Source: Nostoc sp. JL34
GTDB lineage: Bacteria; Cyanobacteriota; Cyanobacteriia; Cyanobacteriales; Nostocaceae
Assembly (NCBI RefSeq): GCF_017114945.1
Contig: NZ_JABXKQ010000037.1
Coordinates: 31,174-95,173, forward strand
DNA: 64,000 nt
Direction of reading: 5' to 3'
The position numbers and the translations under genes are program-made. The notes under the pieces were generated by a model. That model searched no databases. It saw only the letters and a list, made by a program, of their open reading frames with translations, and was not told where the DNA came from. How positions within the stretch are numbered: the first letter of the stretch is position 1; each line of letters begins with the position of its first letter. Below are positions 1 to 8,724 of this stretch, in pieces.

Positions 1-75
1 TGCTGAGGTAGCACATTTATACTTGCTTGATGGTTGAATTAAGGTCAGGCTTAATGCGATCGCACATACAGGTAA

Positions 76-411
76 TCAATTTGAATTTTTATAGTAAGTT
101 TCCCAATCATCTACTATAAAAGTAACATCATCAACTCTTCCTGTTTTATTTGCAAAAGCAGCAGCTACTTCCATTGAGGAAACCCACTTTTGTATCCAGT
201 CTATATTTTTACCATAATGGGTAAATAAGTCTTTAGTAATTAACTGTATTTGCAATTCAAAAGGTTTTTTATCATCTTGACCTCTAAACCACGCTCCTGC
301 ACTATTCTGACCCTTTAAGTAATTAGACCTTATCTCTTTTTTAGAATCTTCAATAAATTCTTTGATTGCTATATCAAATGGTATCTCTTGATCAGGATTG
401 CCTTCAGACAT
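76..411 (-). CDS. Hypothetical protein, 111 aa, unknown family
   Basis: I do not recognise this protein. It starts at an ATG with a weak AGG ribosome site nine bases upstream and is soluble and acidic-to-neutral, with many aromatic residues in the second half (WFRGQDD, DWIQKWVSSM, DDWETYYKN). There is no signal peptide or membrane segment. It sits in the AT-rich stretch between the window edge and the tRNA-linked recombinase, so it may be cargo of an integrative element. It could be a complete small gene; no broken partner is visible. Confidence 0.5.
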   Translation of the reverse strand: MSEGNPDQEIPFDIAIKEFIEDSKKEIRSNYLKGQNSAGAWFRGQDDKKPFELQIQLITKDLFTHYGKNIDWIQKWVSSMEVAAAFANKTGRVDDVTFIVDDWETYYKNSN

Positions 412-637
412 CTTATTTACCTGGGTGTATTAATATACTTAAGTTGTATGCTGAAATTACTCTAGTGTCAACTTTAACTGAAGAGATGTATATGTACTGA
501 AATTACCCTTGCCTTAGCTCACTTCATAAGCGATCGCACCTGTAGAAATATAAATCAGCAGACTTGGTTCAGGCCCCCATAAATCAAGGAATCTGTAGTG
601 CGATCGCAGCACTATATAGATTAATTAGGGTATTATT

Positions 638-868
638 TTAATCTTTCATTCCTGTCAAGAAAAAGGCACTGAGTCCTACCATACCAACAAATATAAACCC
701 AATTGTTGGAGTTTCCCAAGTTAAATTCTGTTTTTGAGTGTATTCAGGTAAGTTTGTGGAAGGATTTATAACTTTATTTCTGGTCAAATCCTGAATTTTA
801 GTGCAGCCTGTGTACCACATTATTATTACAATAAAAAGGTAGAAAGATGGATGAATTTTTTCTTGCAT
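638..868 (-). CDS. Small predicted membrane protein, 76 aa
   Basis: Unrecognised small protein with two hydrophobic segments: one near the N-terminus (about residues 8-22, FYLFIVIIMWYTGC) and one near the C-terminus (about 54-72, PTIGFIFVGMVGLSAFF). The YTGC sequence ending the first segment resembles a poor lipobox, so a lipoprotein is possible but not convincing. A GGA lies six bases before the ATG. It lies in the same accessory stretch as the recombinase and reads the same way. Function unknown. Confidence 0.45.
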   Translation of the reverse strand: MQEKIHPSFYLFIVIIMWYTGCTKIQDLTRNKVINPSTNLPEYTQKQNLTWETPTIGFIFVGMVGLSAFFLTGMKD

Positions 869-1438
869 GATTTTCCAAAAAAATAAGGTTATAGAATCCT
901 TACTCCTAGTGTGGGGCTAATAAGAATTTATTAAGAAACTAGATTATTAAACTTAGGGAATGCCACATCATCAGGCTAATCCTATTCAGTAACCAATAGC
1001 CTACATCTCAGACTAGCAGTACTCTTAAGAGCCTTTCATCTGAGTTTGACTTATTGAATGTATCCGCTAGTTGTACCCCTAAGAGCCTTTTGCAAATACA
1101 GTTACTGAATGTTTGACCTAATGGTTAAGCAAGCACATGCTGGCTTCAGTATAGGTTACAGATTTAACTTTGTCACTCTAGTCATTCCTATTTTTGAAGG
1201 CTATAATGTACCAACTTACTAGTCACACAGGGTAACTCCCATCTGCAGATGAGTTGCAGTTTAACTGTGTAAATCACCAGAGGGTACGGCCCATTTCTTA
1301 AGGATGGTTGAACGTTAACTTTAGTGCGGCTACATATAGAATAAGCACCCCCAGCTAGGTTAACCTAGTCTTTCTTAAATTCTCTCTTACAGTGAGTTAC
1401 TAAAGAAAGGCTAGGTTTAAGTGGCATATTGTAAGCCC
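869..1438. other. Intergenic stretch without a recognisable gene
   Basis: About 570 bases with no convincing reading frame. It holds two imperfect copies of TAAGAGCCTTT (1026-1036 and 1080-1090), each followed 22-25 bases later by TTAyTGAATG, and a 15-bp inverted repeat at 1362-1417. The composition is AT-rich. It may be decayed accessory DNA. Confidence 0.5.
1362..1417. repeat. 15-bp inverted repeat (hairpin) downstream of the 58-aa gene
   Basis: Arms 1362-1376 and 1403-1417 (AACCTAGTCTTTCTT paired with AAGAAAGGCTAGGTT) match over 15 bp with one G-T wobble; the loop is 26 bases. It begins about 20 bases after the stop of the minus-strand gene at 1439. No T-run follows in that direction, so it is not a standard intrinsic terminator; it may protect the transcript 3' end or be a protein-binding site. 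Confidence 0.55.
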
Positions 1439-1615
1439 CTAAGTTTCCTCTTTATCTTCTACAGGTTCATTATCTTTTATTTTATATTCTTCACTAACAT
1501 CAAATAAACGTTGCCAGATTGCATTGTCCATTCTTTTAACAACAGTTCCAAAAAAATTAATCTCAGCACCTTCTGGTAATTGAGAAAGCAAATCTACGAA
1601 AGCCTTATTATCCAT
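1439..1615 (-). CDS. Small hypothetical protein, 58 aa, next to the recombinase
   Basis: A 58-codon frame (begins MDNKAFVDLLSQLPEG, ends KDNEPVEDKEET) with an excellent ribosome site, AAGGAG five bases before the ATG. It starts 26 bases after the recombinase stop, so the two are probably cotranscribed. The protein is very acidic at its C-terminus and has no membrane segment. Small acidic genes cotranscribed with recombinases are often accessory or directionality factors, but those are usually basic, so I assign no function. The ribosome site and spacing argue that it is real. Confidence 0.6.
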   Translation of the reverse strand: MDNKAFVDLLSQLPEGAEINFFGTVVKRMDNAIWQRLFDVSEEYKIKDNEPVEDKEET

Positions 1616-1641
1616 AGGGACTCCTTGTATTTGGTTTATTT

Positions 1642-2769
1642 TTAAAATATTTCTGGCACTTCAAGTTGTTGGATTATTCCTGAATAATGCTTGTATATTA
1701 CTTCAGGAGAATTACCCACCCATGAGGCTACTTGCTTAACACTAATACCTGCCTCCAGAGATAAGGTAATAAAAGTATGGCGACAGTGATATTGAGGTAG
1801 ATAATACCTAATTAGATCATCATTCACTAATTTAGTTAATATAGGTTTCCACACTCTATTTAGAAAATTATGAGTATTTAGCTCTCTACCATTGCGGTTA
1901 CAAAATAGTAATTTCTCAGCTTGCCCATACCCAATATTATTCAAAATCTCTCTCAATTGATTATTGATAGGAAATAATCTAATTTGATGAGTTTTTGTAT
2001 CTTTCCTAATTCGGACATCAGAAGGTACAGCTTCTGCAAAAGTAATGTGTGTAGCAGTAATATGTTTCCACTTCAATGCCACAGCTTCTTCAGGTCTACA
2101 GCCTGAGAGAAATAATAGACGAACATAATTGACATAATATGAATGAGGCAGTGGTGAATACTTAGGACAATATTTATTGCTAATAAAAGCATCAATAATA
2201 GTATTTATTTCCTCTCTGTTAAAAGTGAGTATAGTGCTATCTTTTCTTTTGGTCTTAATACTTTTAGCTAAATCTTTGAAGGGATTACTTTCTATTAGCT
2301 TAGATAGGGCAGCCCAATTACAGCAGGCATTCATTTGTTTAAGAGTGCGCTTGGCTGTTTCAGCAGAATAAGTACTCAGTAAATGATCCCTTACCATCAC
2401 TGCTTGATTAATATCAGCAGTAGGTAATCCTCTGATGCGCTTCTCTATTAATGAGTAGTCACGGACAAGAGTTGATTCCTGTACTTGACCATTTTTAAAC
2501 TGAGTATACTTTTCCCATAAATCAAGTAGGCTGTATACCTTTTGTTTCTTAGGGGTAGCGGTGTGGTCAGCTTTGTATTTGGCAAGGGTAGGGTCAAAAT
2601 AGCCAGCTAGGATATCTAACTCTATTCGTCGTGCCTGAATCTCAGCAGCCACTCTGTTCTCTGGGGTGTCAACCAAATTCAGAGATAAGTATTTCTGATT
2701 GCCATTAAATCAAGCTCTAGGAAATCTTAATCTAAGATAACCTTTAGATACTTCAATACCAACTTTCAT
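1642..2769 (-). pseudogene. Tyrosine recombinase (phage-type integrase) with an in-frame TGA
   Basis: Tyrosine site-specific recombinase. Numbering from the ATG at 2769 (AAAGGA ribosome site just upstream), the catalytic residues are present: Arg225 (SGCRPEEA), His328 and Arg330 (YHCRHTF) and the nucleophile Tyr362 (KHYSG). An N-terminal arm-binding part and a core-binding part precede them. Codon 20, at 2710-2712, is TGA, between ...RLRFPRA and FNGNQKYL; family members as I remember them carry Trp here, a one-base change from TGG. After the stop the frame stays open to the end, and a TTG at 2676 could start a 344-residue protein lacking the first 31 residues. It is therefore either a very young pseudogene, an N-terminally shortened enzyme, or expressed by readthrough. 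It lies 123 bases from the 3' end of tRNA-Met, the usual place for an integrase of a tRNA-inserted element. Confidence 0.8.
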
Positions 2770-2775
2770 GGTAAT

Positions 2776-2813
2776 CCTTTGACTATTTTGGATAGTCATT
2801 GGATAGTCAAAGG
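2776..2813. promoter_or_regulatory. Inverted and direct repeats between tRNA-Met and the recombinase
   Basis: CCTTTGACTAT (2776-2786) and ATAGTCAAAGG (2803-2813) form a perfect 11-bp inverted repeat. A further GGATAGTCA copy sits between them (2790-2798), so three copies of the GACTAT core lie within 38 bases, directly upstream of the recombinase ATG. Such a cluster suits recombinase arm or core sites, an excisionase site, or an operator controlling the recombinase. Which of these applies cannot be told from sequence. Confidence 0.5.
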
Positions 2814-2891
2814 AGAGTTAAAACAAAGATTCAGCTTCCATGACCACCAATGTGCAGAAGCTGAAACCCTTATAATATCGTACTTTTAAAG

Positions 2892-2965
2892 TGGCTCAGG
2901 TCGGAGTTGAACCAACGACCCCAGGCTTATGAGTCCCGTGCTCTAACCAACTGAGCTACTGAGCC
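2892..2965 (-). tRNA. tRNA-Met (anticodon CAT)
   Basis: A full cloverleaf reads on the minus strand. The acceptor stem is GGCTCAG with CTGAGCC plus discriminator A, the D-stem GCTC/GAGC, the anticodon loop CTCATAA (anticodon CAT), the variable loop GGGTC, and the T-arm GTTGG-TTCAACT-CCGAC. CCA is not encoded. The acceptor and D-arm resemble elongator tRNA-Met rather than initiator. The anticodon stem has an A-G opposition at 31:39. Its 3' end faces the recombinase gene, so it is the likely attachment site of the element to its left. Confidence 0.93.
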
Positions 2966-3131
2966 ATGTTTTTCCAAATCATTAACTAATATAGCATACA
3001 AATTTGCTCAAGACCAGCCCCTTTTGCAATTTTGTTAGAACTTCCATCCCTGTTGAGGTCATAGAAAGCAAATGAGGGAGTTTACCTCCCTCAACTAACA
3101 AATCAATGATTTAGTTACAGACAACTAAGAA

Positions 3132-5447
3132 TTACAGGCGTTGCGGTAGGAAAGCTATTGGGTTAACAGCGCCCTTACCTGGTGGATGGACTTCAAAGTG
3201 GCAGTGTGTACCAGTGCTGTGACCAGTAGTACCCATTAAAGCAATTATTTCTCCTTGATGTACCTGCTGACCCGGTTGCACCAGAATCTTGCTGTTATGA
3301 GCATAGCGAGTGCTGCTGCCATCAGGATGGTGGATTTCGACGAGGTTGCCGTAGCCACCGCTGTTCCAGCCAGCTTTTTCTATCGTACCCTCAGCTGAGG
3401 CAACAACTGGCGTGCCAGTGGAGTTAGCAATATCAATTCCCTTGTGCGGTCTTCCCCAACGCATACCAAAGCCAGAAGTGAGAGTGCCCTTCGTCGGCCA
3501 GATATAAGCCAAGGTTGAAGTAGATGGAGGAGGTGTAAGTTCGTCAATCGGTCTGGGCAGATATTGATCCACTGCTGCTAAAGGCGGCATTGTCTGTGGA
3601 GAAACTGTGGTTCCCCGCATCTTTCCTAAAGAGTCAGAGGCATTTACTCTTCCAGAAGGCGTTGCAACCCTCGTAGCCGATTGAGTCCGAGAGGGAGTCC
3701 ACTGACTAGCAGACCCTAAATTAGGCAAGAACTCTGGGTTTACTGCCTCGGTAGGGCGTACAGTAGTACGGAATTGGGGCTTAATTGGCTGAACGCTATA
3801 GTTAGACCGAATTGGTGTAGGAACTGGAATTGGTATCGCTACACTATTGGGTCGAGATACAGGGTTGGGTACAGTGAAGTTATTAGGCGTAGAAATAGGA
3901 GTAAGCATCGCAGCATTATTAGCTTCGATCGCTGCTGCTGGCACAACTAAATTACCAGACTGTTGAGCGCGATATTTCTGCTGTAACCTCTGGATTTCCG
4001 CTTGTAAGCCCCGCAAACGGTCATTATTGTTATTGTTTACCCTTGCTACCCTATTTGTTGGTGTTTTAGGCTGTTGCATTTCGGCAGCAGCTTGTGGCAC
4101 TGGAATATCACCACCGACACCATAATATTTCGCAGTGGGGCGGGCTATTTCTGAGTTGGTCGCACTATTTGCCTGAATCTTAACAGTTACCGGTGTAGGG
4201 ACGGCAACGCTACTGTTGTCGGCAATAGTTGGTGATTGTGAACTAGGTAGATATGAGTTGGCACTACCAATATTCAGAGGAGAAGTGGCTGCTTTGGGAG
4301 TTTTACTGGACTCTACGAAAGTGGGCTTACTCGCTACAGTTGCCTCAACTGGAACATTTGCCTCAACTTGAACAGCAGGAATAACTAGTTTTTGACTAAT
4401 TTGCAGTTCATTTGGATTATTGAGGTTATTTGCCTTAACTAGTTCTGATACTGAAGTATTGTATCTGCTGGCGATCGCTGCTAGTGTATCTCCAGGCTTA
4501 ACTTCATAGGCTGTTCGAGTCGAGGACGCAATAACTGTTGGTGTAACTGCTGGTACTGGTACAATTGCACTCGCCTGTGTCTTCTGTTTTAACTTCGATA
4601 TCAGGTTCGCTTTGCTTGCATCGTCAGAAGTGTCCAACTGGGCTAATACAGTCTTCTCAACCACAGTTGTGGGCTGCGCCAACTCTATATCAGGTTGTGA
4701 TAAATTTTTGGTCTCCCCAGACCGCAACTCCGCCAGACTCTTTCTTAAACGGTTCGATTTTTCTTGTAAGCGATTCAGTGCAAACTCTTGTTGCGCCTTA
4801 AGTTGTGCATTTATTTCACTGTTGGCTGCGGTTGACGTTGCCACTGTTTGTGGCTGGGCAGTTAGTGATGCATTTGTACTACCAACACCATCAGCACTAT
4901 AGTCAGACAGATTATTGACTGTTGGGAAACTAGTTTCTGCTAAGGTATTGTTCAATCCCTGTGCCACTTGGGGCTTCAGGTGGGTGGAATTTTTATAAAC
5001 CGCTGTTGCTTGGGAAAATGTTTCTGATGCAGGAACTTGCGAAGACATCCCACTTGCCGCAACTTGCCATTTAGCTTCAAGCCCAGGCACTTGGGAGACA
5101 GCCGTTGGTTCCACGATCACAGGATTTTCCGGCACGCTCGCTGATGAGACTGCTTGGGACTCCAGCTTTGTGGAGGCAAATTTCACCTCAGTGTCAGGAA
5201 CAGCAGGAATCGCTGAAGTTGCCTTTTGGCTGCCTACTGGCACCGCTGCTTGGGCTTGATCGCTTTGTCGAGTCACCAAAAGGCTGGTTGCTCCCATAGA
5301 GATTGCCAAGCCAATCATGGCAGCTTTTGTCCGCACCCGGCGGTTAACTTTTGGATTCGTCACATTTAGCAGTTCTACCGGGGCATCATCGCTGCTGGGG
5401 TTATTGTTCAACACAGCTTTTACTCTCTTTTTCAATGCTCGTTTCAA
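3132..5447 (-). CDS. LysM domain plus M23 metallopeptidase (murein hydrolase / NlpD-EnvC type)
   Basis: Peptidoglycan-directed protein of about 771 residues. A basic N-terminus (KRALKKRVKAVL) leads to one membrane segment near residues 43-62. A long Ala/Gln/Pro-rich spacer with a short coiled coil follows, then a LysM domain at about 313-357 (YEVKPGDTLAAIASRYNTS). A second low-complexity spacer leads to a C-terminal M23 domain with zinc ligands His668 and Asp672 (HKGID) and His748/His750 (HCHFE). M23 enzymes cut peptide cross-links in murein, and LysM holds them on the wall; some relatives instead activate amidases, but here the metal ligands are intact. I place the start at a TTG (5447) because a perfect AGGAGG lies five bases upstream; a longer frame begins at TTG 5510 without one. 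It is monocistronic with a long leader. A role in septum or cell-wall remodelling is inferred from the family. Confidence 0.88.
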   Translation of the reverse strand: MKRALKKRVKAVLNNNPSSDDAPVELLNVTNPKVNRRVRTKAAMIGLAISMGATSLLVTRQSDQAQAAVPVGSQKATSAIPAVPDTEVKFASTKLESQAVSSASVPENPVIVEPTAVSQVPGLEAKWQVAASGMSSQVPASETFSQATAVYKNSTHLKPQVAQGLNNTLAETSFPTVNNLSDYSADGVGSTNASLTAQPQTVATSTAANSEINAQLKAQQEFALNRLQEKSNRLRKSLAELRSGETKNLSQPDIELAQPTTVVEKTVLAQLDTSDDASKANLISKLKQKTQASAIVPVPAVTPTVIASSTRTAYEVKPGDTLAAIASRYNTSVSELVKANNLNNPNELQISQKLVIPAVQVEANVPVEATVASKPTFVESSKTPKAATSPLNIGSANSYLPSSQSPTIADNSSVAVPTPVTVKIQANSATNSEIARPTAKYYGVGGDIPVPQAAAEMQQPKTPTNRVARVNNNNNDRLRGLQAEIQRLQQKYRAQQSGNLVVPAAAIEANNAAMLTPISTPNNFTVPNPVSRPNSVAIPIPVPTPIRSNYSVQPIKPQFRTTVRPTEAVNPEFLPNLGSASQWTPSRTQSATRVATPSGRVNASDSLGKMRGTTVSPQTMPPLAAVDQYLPRPIDELTPPPSTSTLAYIWPTKGTLTSGFGMRWGRPHKGIDIANSTGTPVVASAEGTIEKAGWNSGGYGNLVEIHHPDGSSTRYAHNSKILVQPGQQVHQGEIIALMGTTGHSTGTHCHFEVHPPGKGAVNPIAFLPQRL

Positions 5448-6241
5448 AGACGACCTCCTATGATCACTAGCGCTTAACTGATCTCGATTTTTCAGTTGGA
5501 TACTAGTCAATGATTTAGATCACAACGAACGATAGACCAAGATCACATTCACCAGAGATGCTTACGCAAGATTAACCTGCTTCTCTGATTTAGACAAGTT
5601 CACACGTGTTAGCAAAACTTAAATTTTGCTGTGTTTACTTATCCTAACCACTCCTAACACCACTTAGGACGTTTGTACTCTTTACCATTGTCCGCGCTTG
5701 TCTTGCGTCAATTGCGGGGACTGGACAAACTATTTGCCAAGTCCATAGTCGCTGCTGAGAATGAAATTGCTGCGACTTCTGGAAAAGTTATGCCCCCTGC
5801 TGTAGATATCTTCAAGATATTTCTACCCAATCCGTCTTCTCAACACGAGACTTTACGTTGATTATTCCCTAAAAAACAACCGTATTAACTATCCGCTACT
5901 TTTAGGCTGCTTTCTGACGTTCATCGAGGCAAAATAGCTCAAATGCAAGATATGAATGGGTTTTAGGGCGTTTGTTCCTCAATCTAGGATGTTTGAAATT
6001 CATCAAAATCTATCATTCAAATTTGGCAATATCCCAAGTTTTATATACAAATTTCTTATAATAACCTTCCTATGTTTGTAAGTATCTTCCACTACATTTT
6101 GGCAATAAACACAATTTTCGGTATATTGTTTTACATATTATCGCAGTAACCAAGAAAATTTTTGCTGTCAAAAATAAATCGTCTAATGGATTCTGGGATA
6201 GATGCGTAAGTAAATATACGTATGAGCGTAAAGGTAAACAA
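5448..6241. other. Intergenic region upstream of the M23 gene
   Basis: About 730-790 bases between the M23 gene and trmL. Apart from a 62-codon plus-strand frame without a good start (5673-5861, TTG) I see no gene. The stretch is AT-rich and probably contains the M23 promoter and leader. No hairpin with a T-run was found. Confidence 0.4.
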
Positions 6242-6703
6242 CTATTGTAAATAGCCTAACTGACGACGGGTTTCAAATAAACCAATTGCCACACTCACTG
6301 ACAGATTTAAGCTGCGAACCCCTGGTTGACTCATGGGAATATACAGGGTGGCATCGCAATCTGACAGAATTGCTGGTGGTAAGCCCGTGGTTTCACTACC
6401 AAATAGCAGCCAATCATCAGCTTGAAACTGAAAGTTGACATAATTACAATTTCCACCAACCGTATAACCCAACCATCTGCCTCCACGCTTCTGATGTACG
6501 GTTTTAAAGGCTTCTAGCGATTCGTGATAGTGTAGCTTGACATAAGGCCAGTAATCTAAGCCGGCTCTTTTGAGGTAGCGATCGCTAATTTCAAACCCCA
6601 AAGGCCCTACCAAATGTAACTCTGTACCCGTAGCTGCACAAGTACGAGCAATATTACCTGTATTAGGAGGGATTTGCGGGTTAACTAAAACTACCTGAGG
6701 CAT
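6242..6703 (-). CDS. trmL: tRNA (cytidine(34)-2'-O)-methyltransferase TrmL, SPOUT family
   Basis: 153-residue single-domain SPOUT methyltransferase, the usual size for TrmL/YibK. Family signatures are readable in order: NPQIPPNTGNIARTCAATG at the N-terminus, LVGPLGFEISDRYLKRAGLDYW, then the knot region FGSETTGLPPAIL and the C-terminal IPMSQPGVRSLNLSVSVAIGLFE. These make up the SAM-binding trefoil knot. The enzyme 2'-O-methylates the wobble nucleotide of tRNA-Leu isoacceptors using SAM, in the cytoplasm. It stands alone, with more than 400 bases on either side. Confidence 0.93.
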   Translation of the reverse strand: MPQVVLVNPQIPPNTGNIARTCAATGTELHLVGPLGFEISDRYLKRAGLDYWPYVKLHYHESLEAFKTVHQKRGGRWLGYTVGGNCNYVNFQFQADDWLLFGSETTGLPPAILSDCDATLYIPMSQPGVRSLNLSVSVAIGLFETRRQLGYLQ

Positions 6704-7132
6704 TGTCCGTATAATTTACGTATTGTATAAAACAATCTATTGTCAATGTTAAATCTACCAAAAGGTAGAGGTGATTCATAGGTTTTGTTAATAATAATCA
6801 AGCATCATCTATCGATTAGATTTTTAAAACGAAACGCAAACCCTCCCAGAGCAATGCCTGAGAGGATATTTGGCTCAAATCAGAAAATATTAAGTTTTAT
6901 GTAGTTTATGTAGAAAAAGTAAGTGCTTGTGTCTTTTAGGGCTAGTAATGTCTCCAAGAAAATCTACCATTTGTATGAAGACGAGAGTAATGAGCAAGGA
7001 GTAGGGAGATAAGGGAGAAATAAGCAATGCCCTCTCAATAGTGCTGAGTGCTGAGTAGGGGATCTTACTTTTTTACTCAGAACTCGGAACAGAACTGTTT
7101 TGCCCAATGCCCCATACCCCATACCTCTGGAG
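6704..7132. other. Intergenic region with short Nostoc-type repeats
   Basis: About 430 bases with no gene. It contains near-repetitive heptamer-like text at 7036-7125 (GTGCTGAGTGCTGAG; AATGCCCCATACCCCATACC), typical of Nostoc intergenic DNA. Frames crossing it are low-complexity or antisense to gshA. Confidence 0.5.
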
Positions 7133-8272
7133 TTAAGCCAGCAGAGACGAGTACAATTTGTCTTCGAGTTCGATTTCGCGCTCTTGGGTGGCAACAATAG
7201 CCTGAGTGATGACACGCTGGCTGTCAAAACCGACTGCGTGCAATTGCAACCACTGTTGAGCTTCATTGCCTTCGCGGAGGATTTTTTGCAAAGGGGAAAG
7301 GAAACAGCTAAAGCCTCGTTGTTTGGCGATCGCCCAAACATCTTGGTACATTTGAGCAATCCAATCTCTGGCTAGGATGCTTCTGCCATCTTGCCAATGT
7401 CTTAAATAAGCATCAAGACTACCAGCAGCAGCAGCAGCTTCGTTGTCAGCAGTTAGGGTAACGAGTTCTTCAGCAGAGAAAGTACTTTGAGTTAACGGAT
7501 CAATGTTGGGATTTTCGATTACTTGCAACAAACGCGCTTCTAATAAGGCAGTAATCGCCAGCAAGGCAATGGGATCTGTGACTAAATCACAAATTCGCAA
7601 TTCTAACCGATTCAAGTCATAAGGACGGCGATCGCCATTTGGTCGCACTGATGCCCACAGATGCCGCACGTTTTGCATGGTTCCGGCAACGAGTTGATCT
7701 TCTACCCACTGGATATGATCGGCGTGGCTGGCAAATAACGGCACATGGCTAGGCGTTTGTGGGAAGAGTCCCCAACGCGTGGAGTGATAGCCAGTAGTTT
7801 TGCCATCTAGGAAGGGAGATGAGGCACTCAGAGCAAGGAAAAGAGGTGCTTCCATGCGGATTACCCGACACGCCCGCATTAATACTTCTGGGTCGCTGAT
7901 GCCTACATTAATGTGTACGCTAGCTGTGACTACTTTCGTACCGTAGGTATTTTCAATGTAGTCATGATAGGGATTTGCTGGATCGGAACGGAGAAAGCGA
8001 TCGCTCCCACCCAAAGATAAAGTACTCCCCGGTATCAGCGTGTAATCGCCCAAGCGATTGAGGTAGTTTCGCAACTCGCGCCGGGGACGCAGCAACGCAC
8101 ACAATAAATTTTCGTAATTATGGGATGGTTGGGTTATGTATTCGACGTTGCGGCTATCTGGCTCCCGCATAAATTCACCCAAAGCGGCAACAATTTTGTC
8201 GGAGAGACCGACGATTTCACCTTGAGGCGTGCCAGTGTAAATCTCAATCTCAAAGCCTTTTAATAAGACCAC
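7133..8272 (-). CDS. gshA: Glutamate-cysteine ligase, cyanobacterial type
   Basis: 379-residue enzyme making gamma-glutamylcysteine from glutamate and cysteine with ATP, the first step of glutathione synthesis. The start MVLLKGFEIEIYTGTPQGEIVGLSDKI and the length match the cyanobacterial GshA family as I remember it. Conserved blocks include RPRRELRNYLNRLGDYTLIPGSTLSLG, TASVHINVGI and the arginine-rich RPNGDRRPYDLNRLELRICDLV. The start is GTG with GAGGAG about seven bases upstream. No glutathione synthetase lies beside it; in cyanobacteria the two are often apart. Confidence 0.93.
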   Translation of the reverse strand: MVLLKGFEIEIYTGTPQGEIVGLSDKIVAALGEFMREPDSRNVEYITQPSHNYENLLCALLRPRRELRNYLNRLGDYTLIPGSTLSLGGSDRFLRSDPANPYHDYIENTYGTKVVTASVHINVGISDPEVLMRACRVIRMEAPLFLALSASSPFLDGKTTGYHSTRWGLFPQTPSHVPLFASHADHIQWVEDQLVAGTMQNVRHLWASVRPNGDRRPYDLNRLELRICDLVTDPIALLAITALLEARLLQVIENPNIDPLTQSTFSAEELVTLTADNEAAAAAGSLDAYLRHWQDGRSILARDWIAQMYQDVWAIAKQRGFSCFLSPLQKILREGNEAQQWLQLHAVGFDSQRVITQAIVATQEREIELEDKLYSSLLA

Positions 8273-8724
8273 CTTGTTCTCCTCGGCTCTCTCTACCTAT
8301 AAATTGTATCGAATTAGACGAATCTCTGGATCTATCTTTCAGTTAATCAAAGGTTAAGAATCATTTAATTGCCAACTCACACTAAATCAGGATGCCAGCA
8401 GATTTCTTAGCTGGATTCGGTAAAATTATTATTACTTAAGTATGAAAAACATCCTAATTATGATTTATGCGATGTACAAATAGACACCATGCATGTATGC
8501 TAGTAAGCTTATGTCATTTTTAGACAGTTTTTTAGACAGTTAGCGTAGACCAAACACACACTTGATCGCTTCCTATCTGAATAGATAAATATCTCTCTCA
8601 AGATACATATTCGTTTTACGTGCATACACTATGACCTTAATATTACCTAATACAGCAGATATAATGTTAGCGTCTCTGGATAATAGAAATCTTTAGTATA
8701 GTACTAAGGGTTTCTACTATTGAA
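8273..8724. other. Intergenic region upstream of gshA and downstream of the PLD gene
   Basis: About 450 bases without a gene, very AT-rich. A direct repeat TTTTTAGACAG occurs twice in about 25 bases near 8517-8541. No terminator hairpin with a T-run is evident after the PLD-motif gene. Confidence 0.4.

Noticed and set aside
1362..1417. Hairpin considered as an intrinsic terminator of the 58-aa gene
   Set aside because: No T-run follows on the minus strand; kept only as an inverted repeat.
4612..4902. 96-codon plus-strand frame inside the M23 gene
   Set aside because: Antisense to a convincing coding region with Ser/Cys-rich nonsense composition.
5673..5861. 62-codon plus-strand frame upstream of the M23 gene
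   Set aside because: TTG start, no ribosome site and no recognisable family; not supported as a gene.
6964..7359. 131-codon minus-strand frame overlapping gshA
   Set aside because: Its 5' part is antiparallel-frame overlap of gshA and the rest is repeat-derived low complexity.
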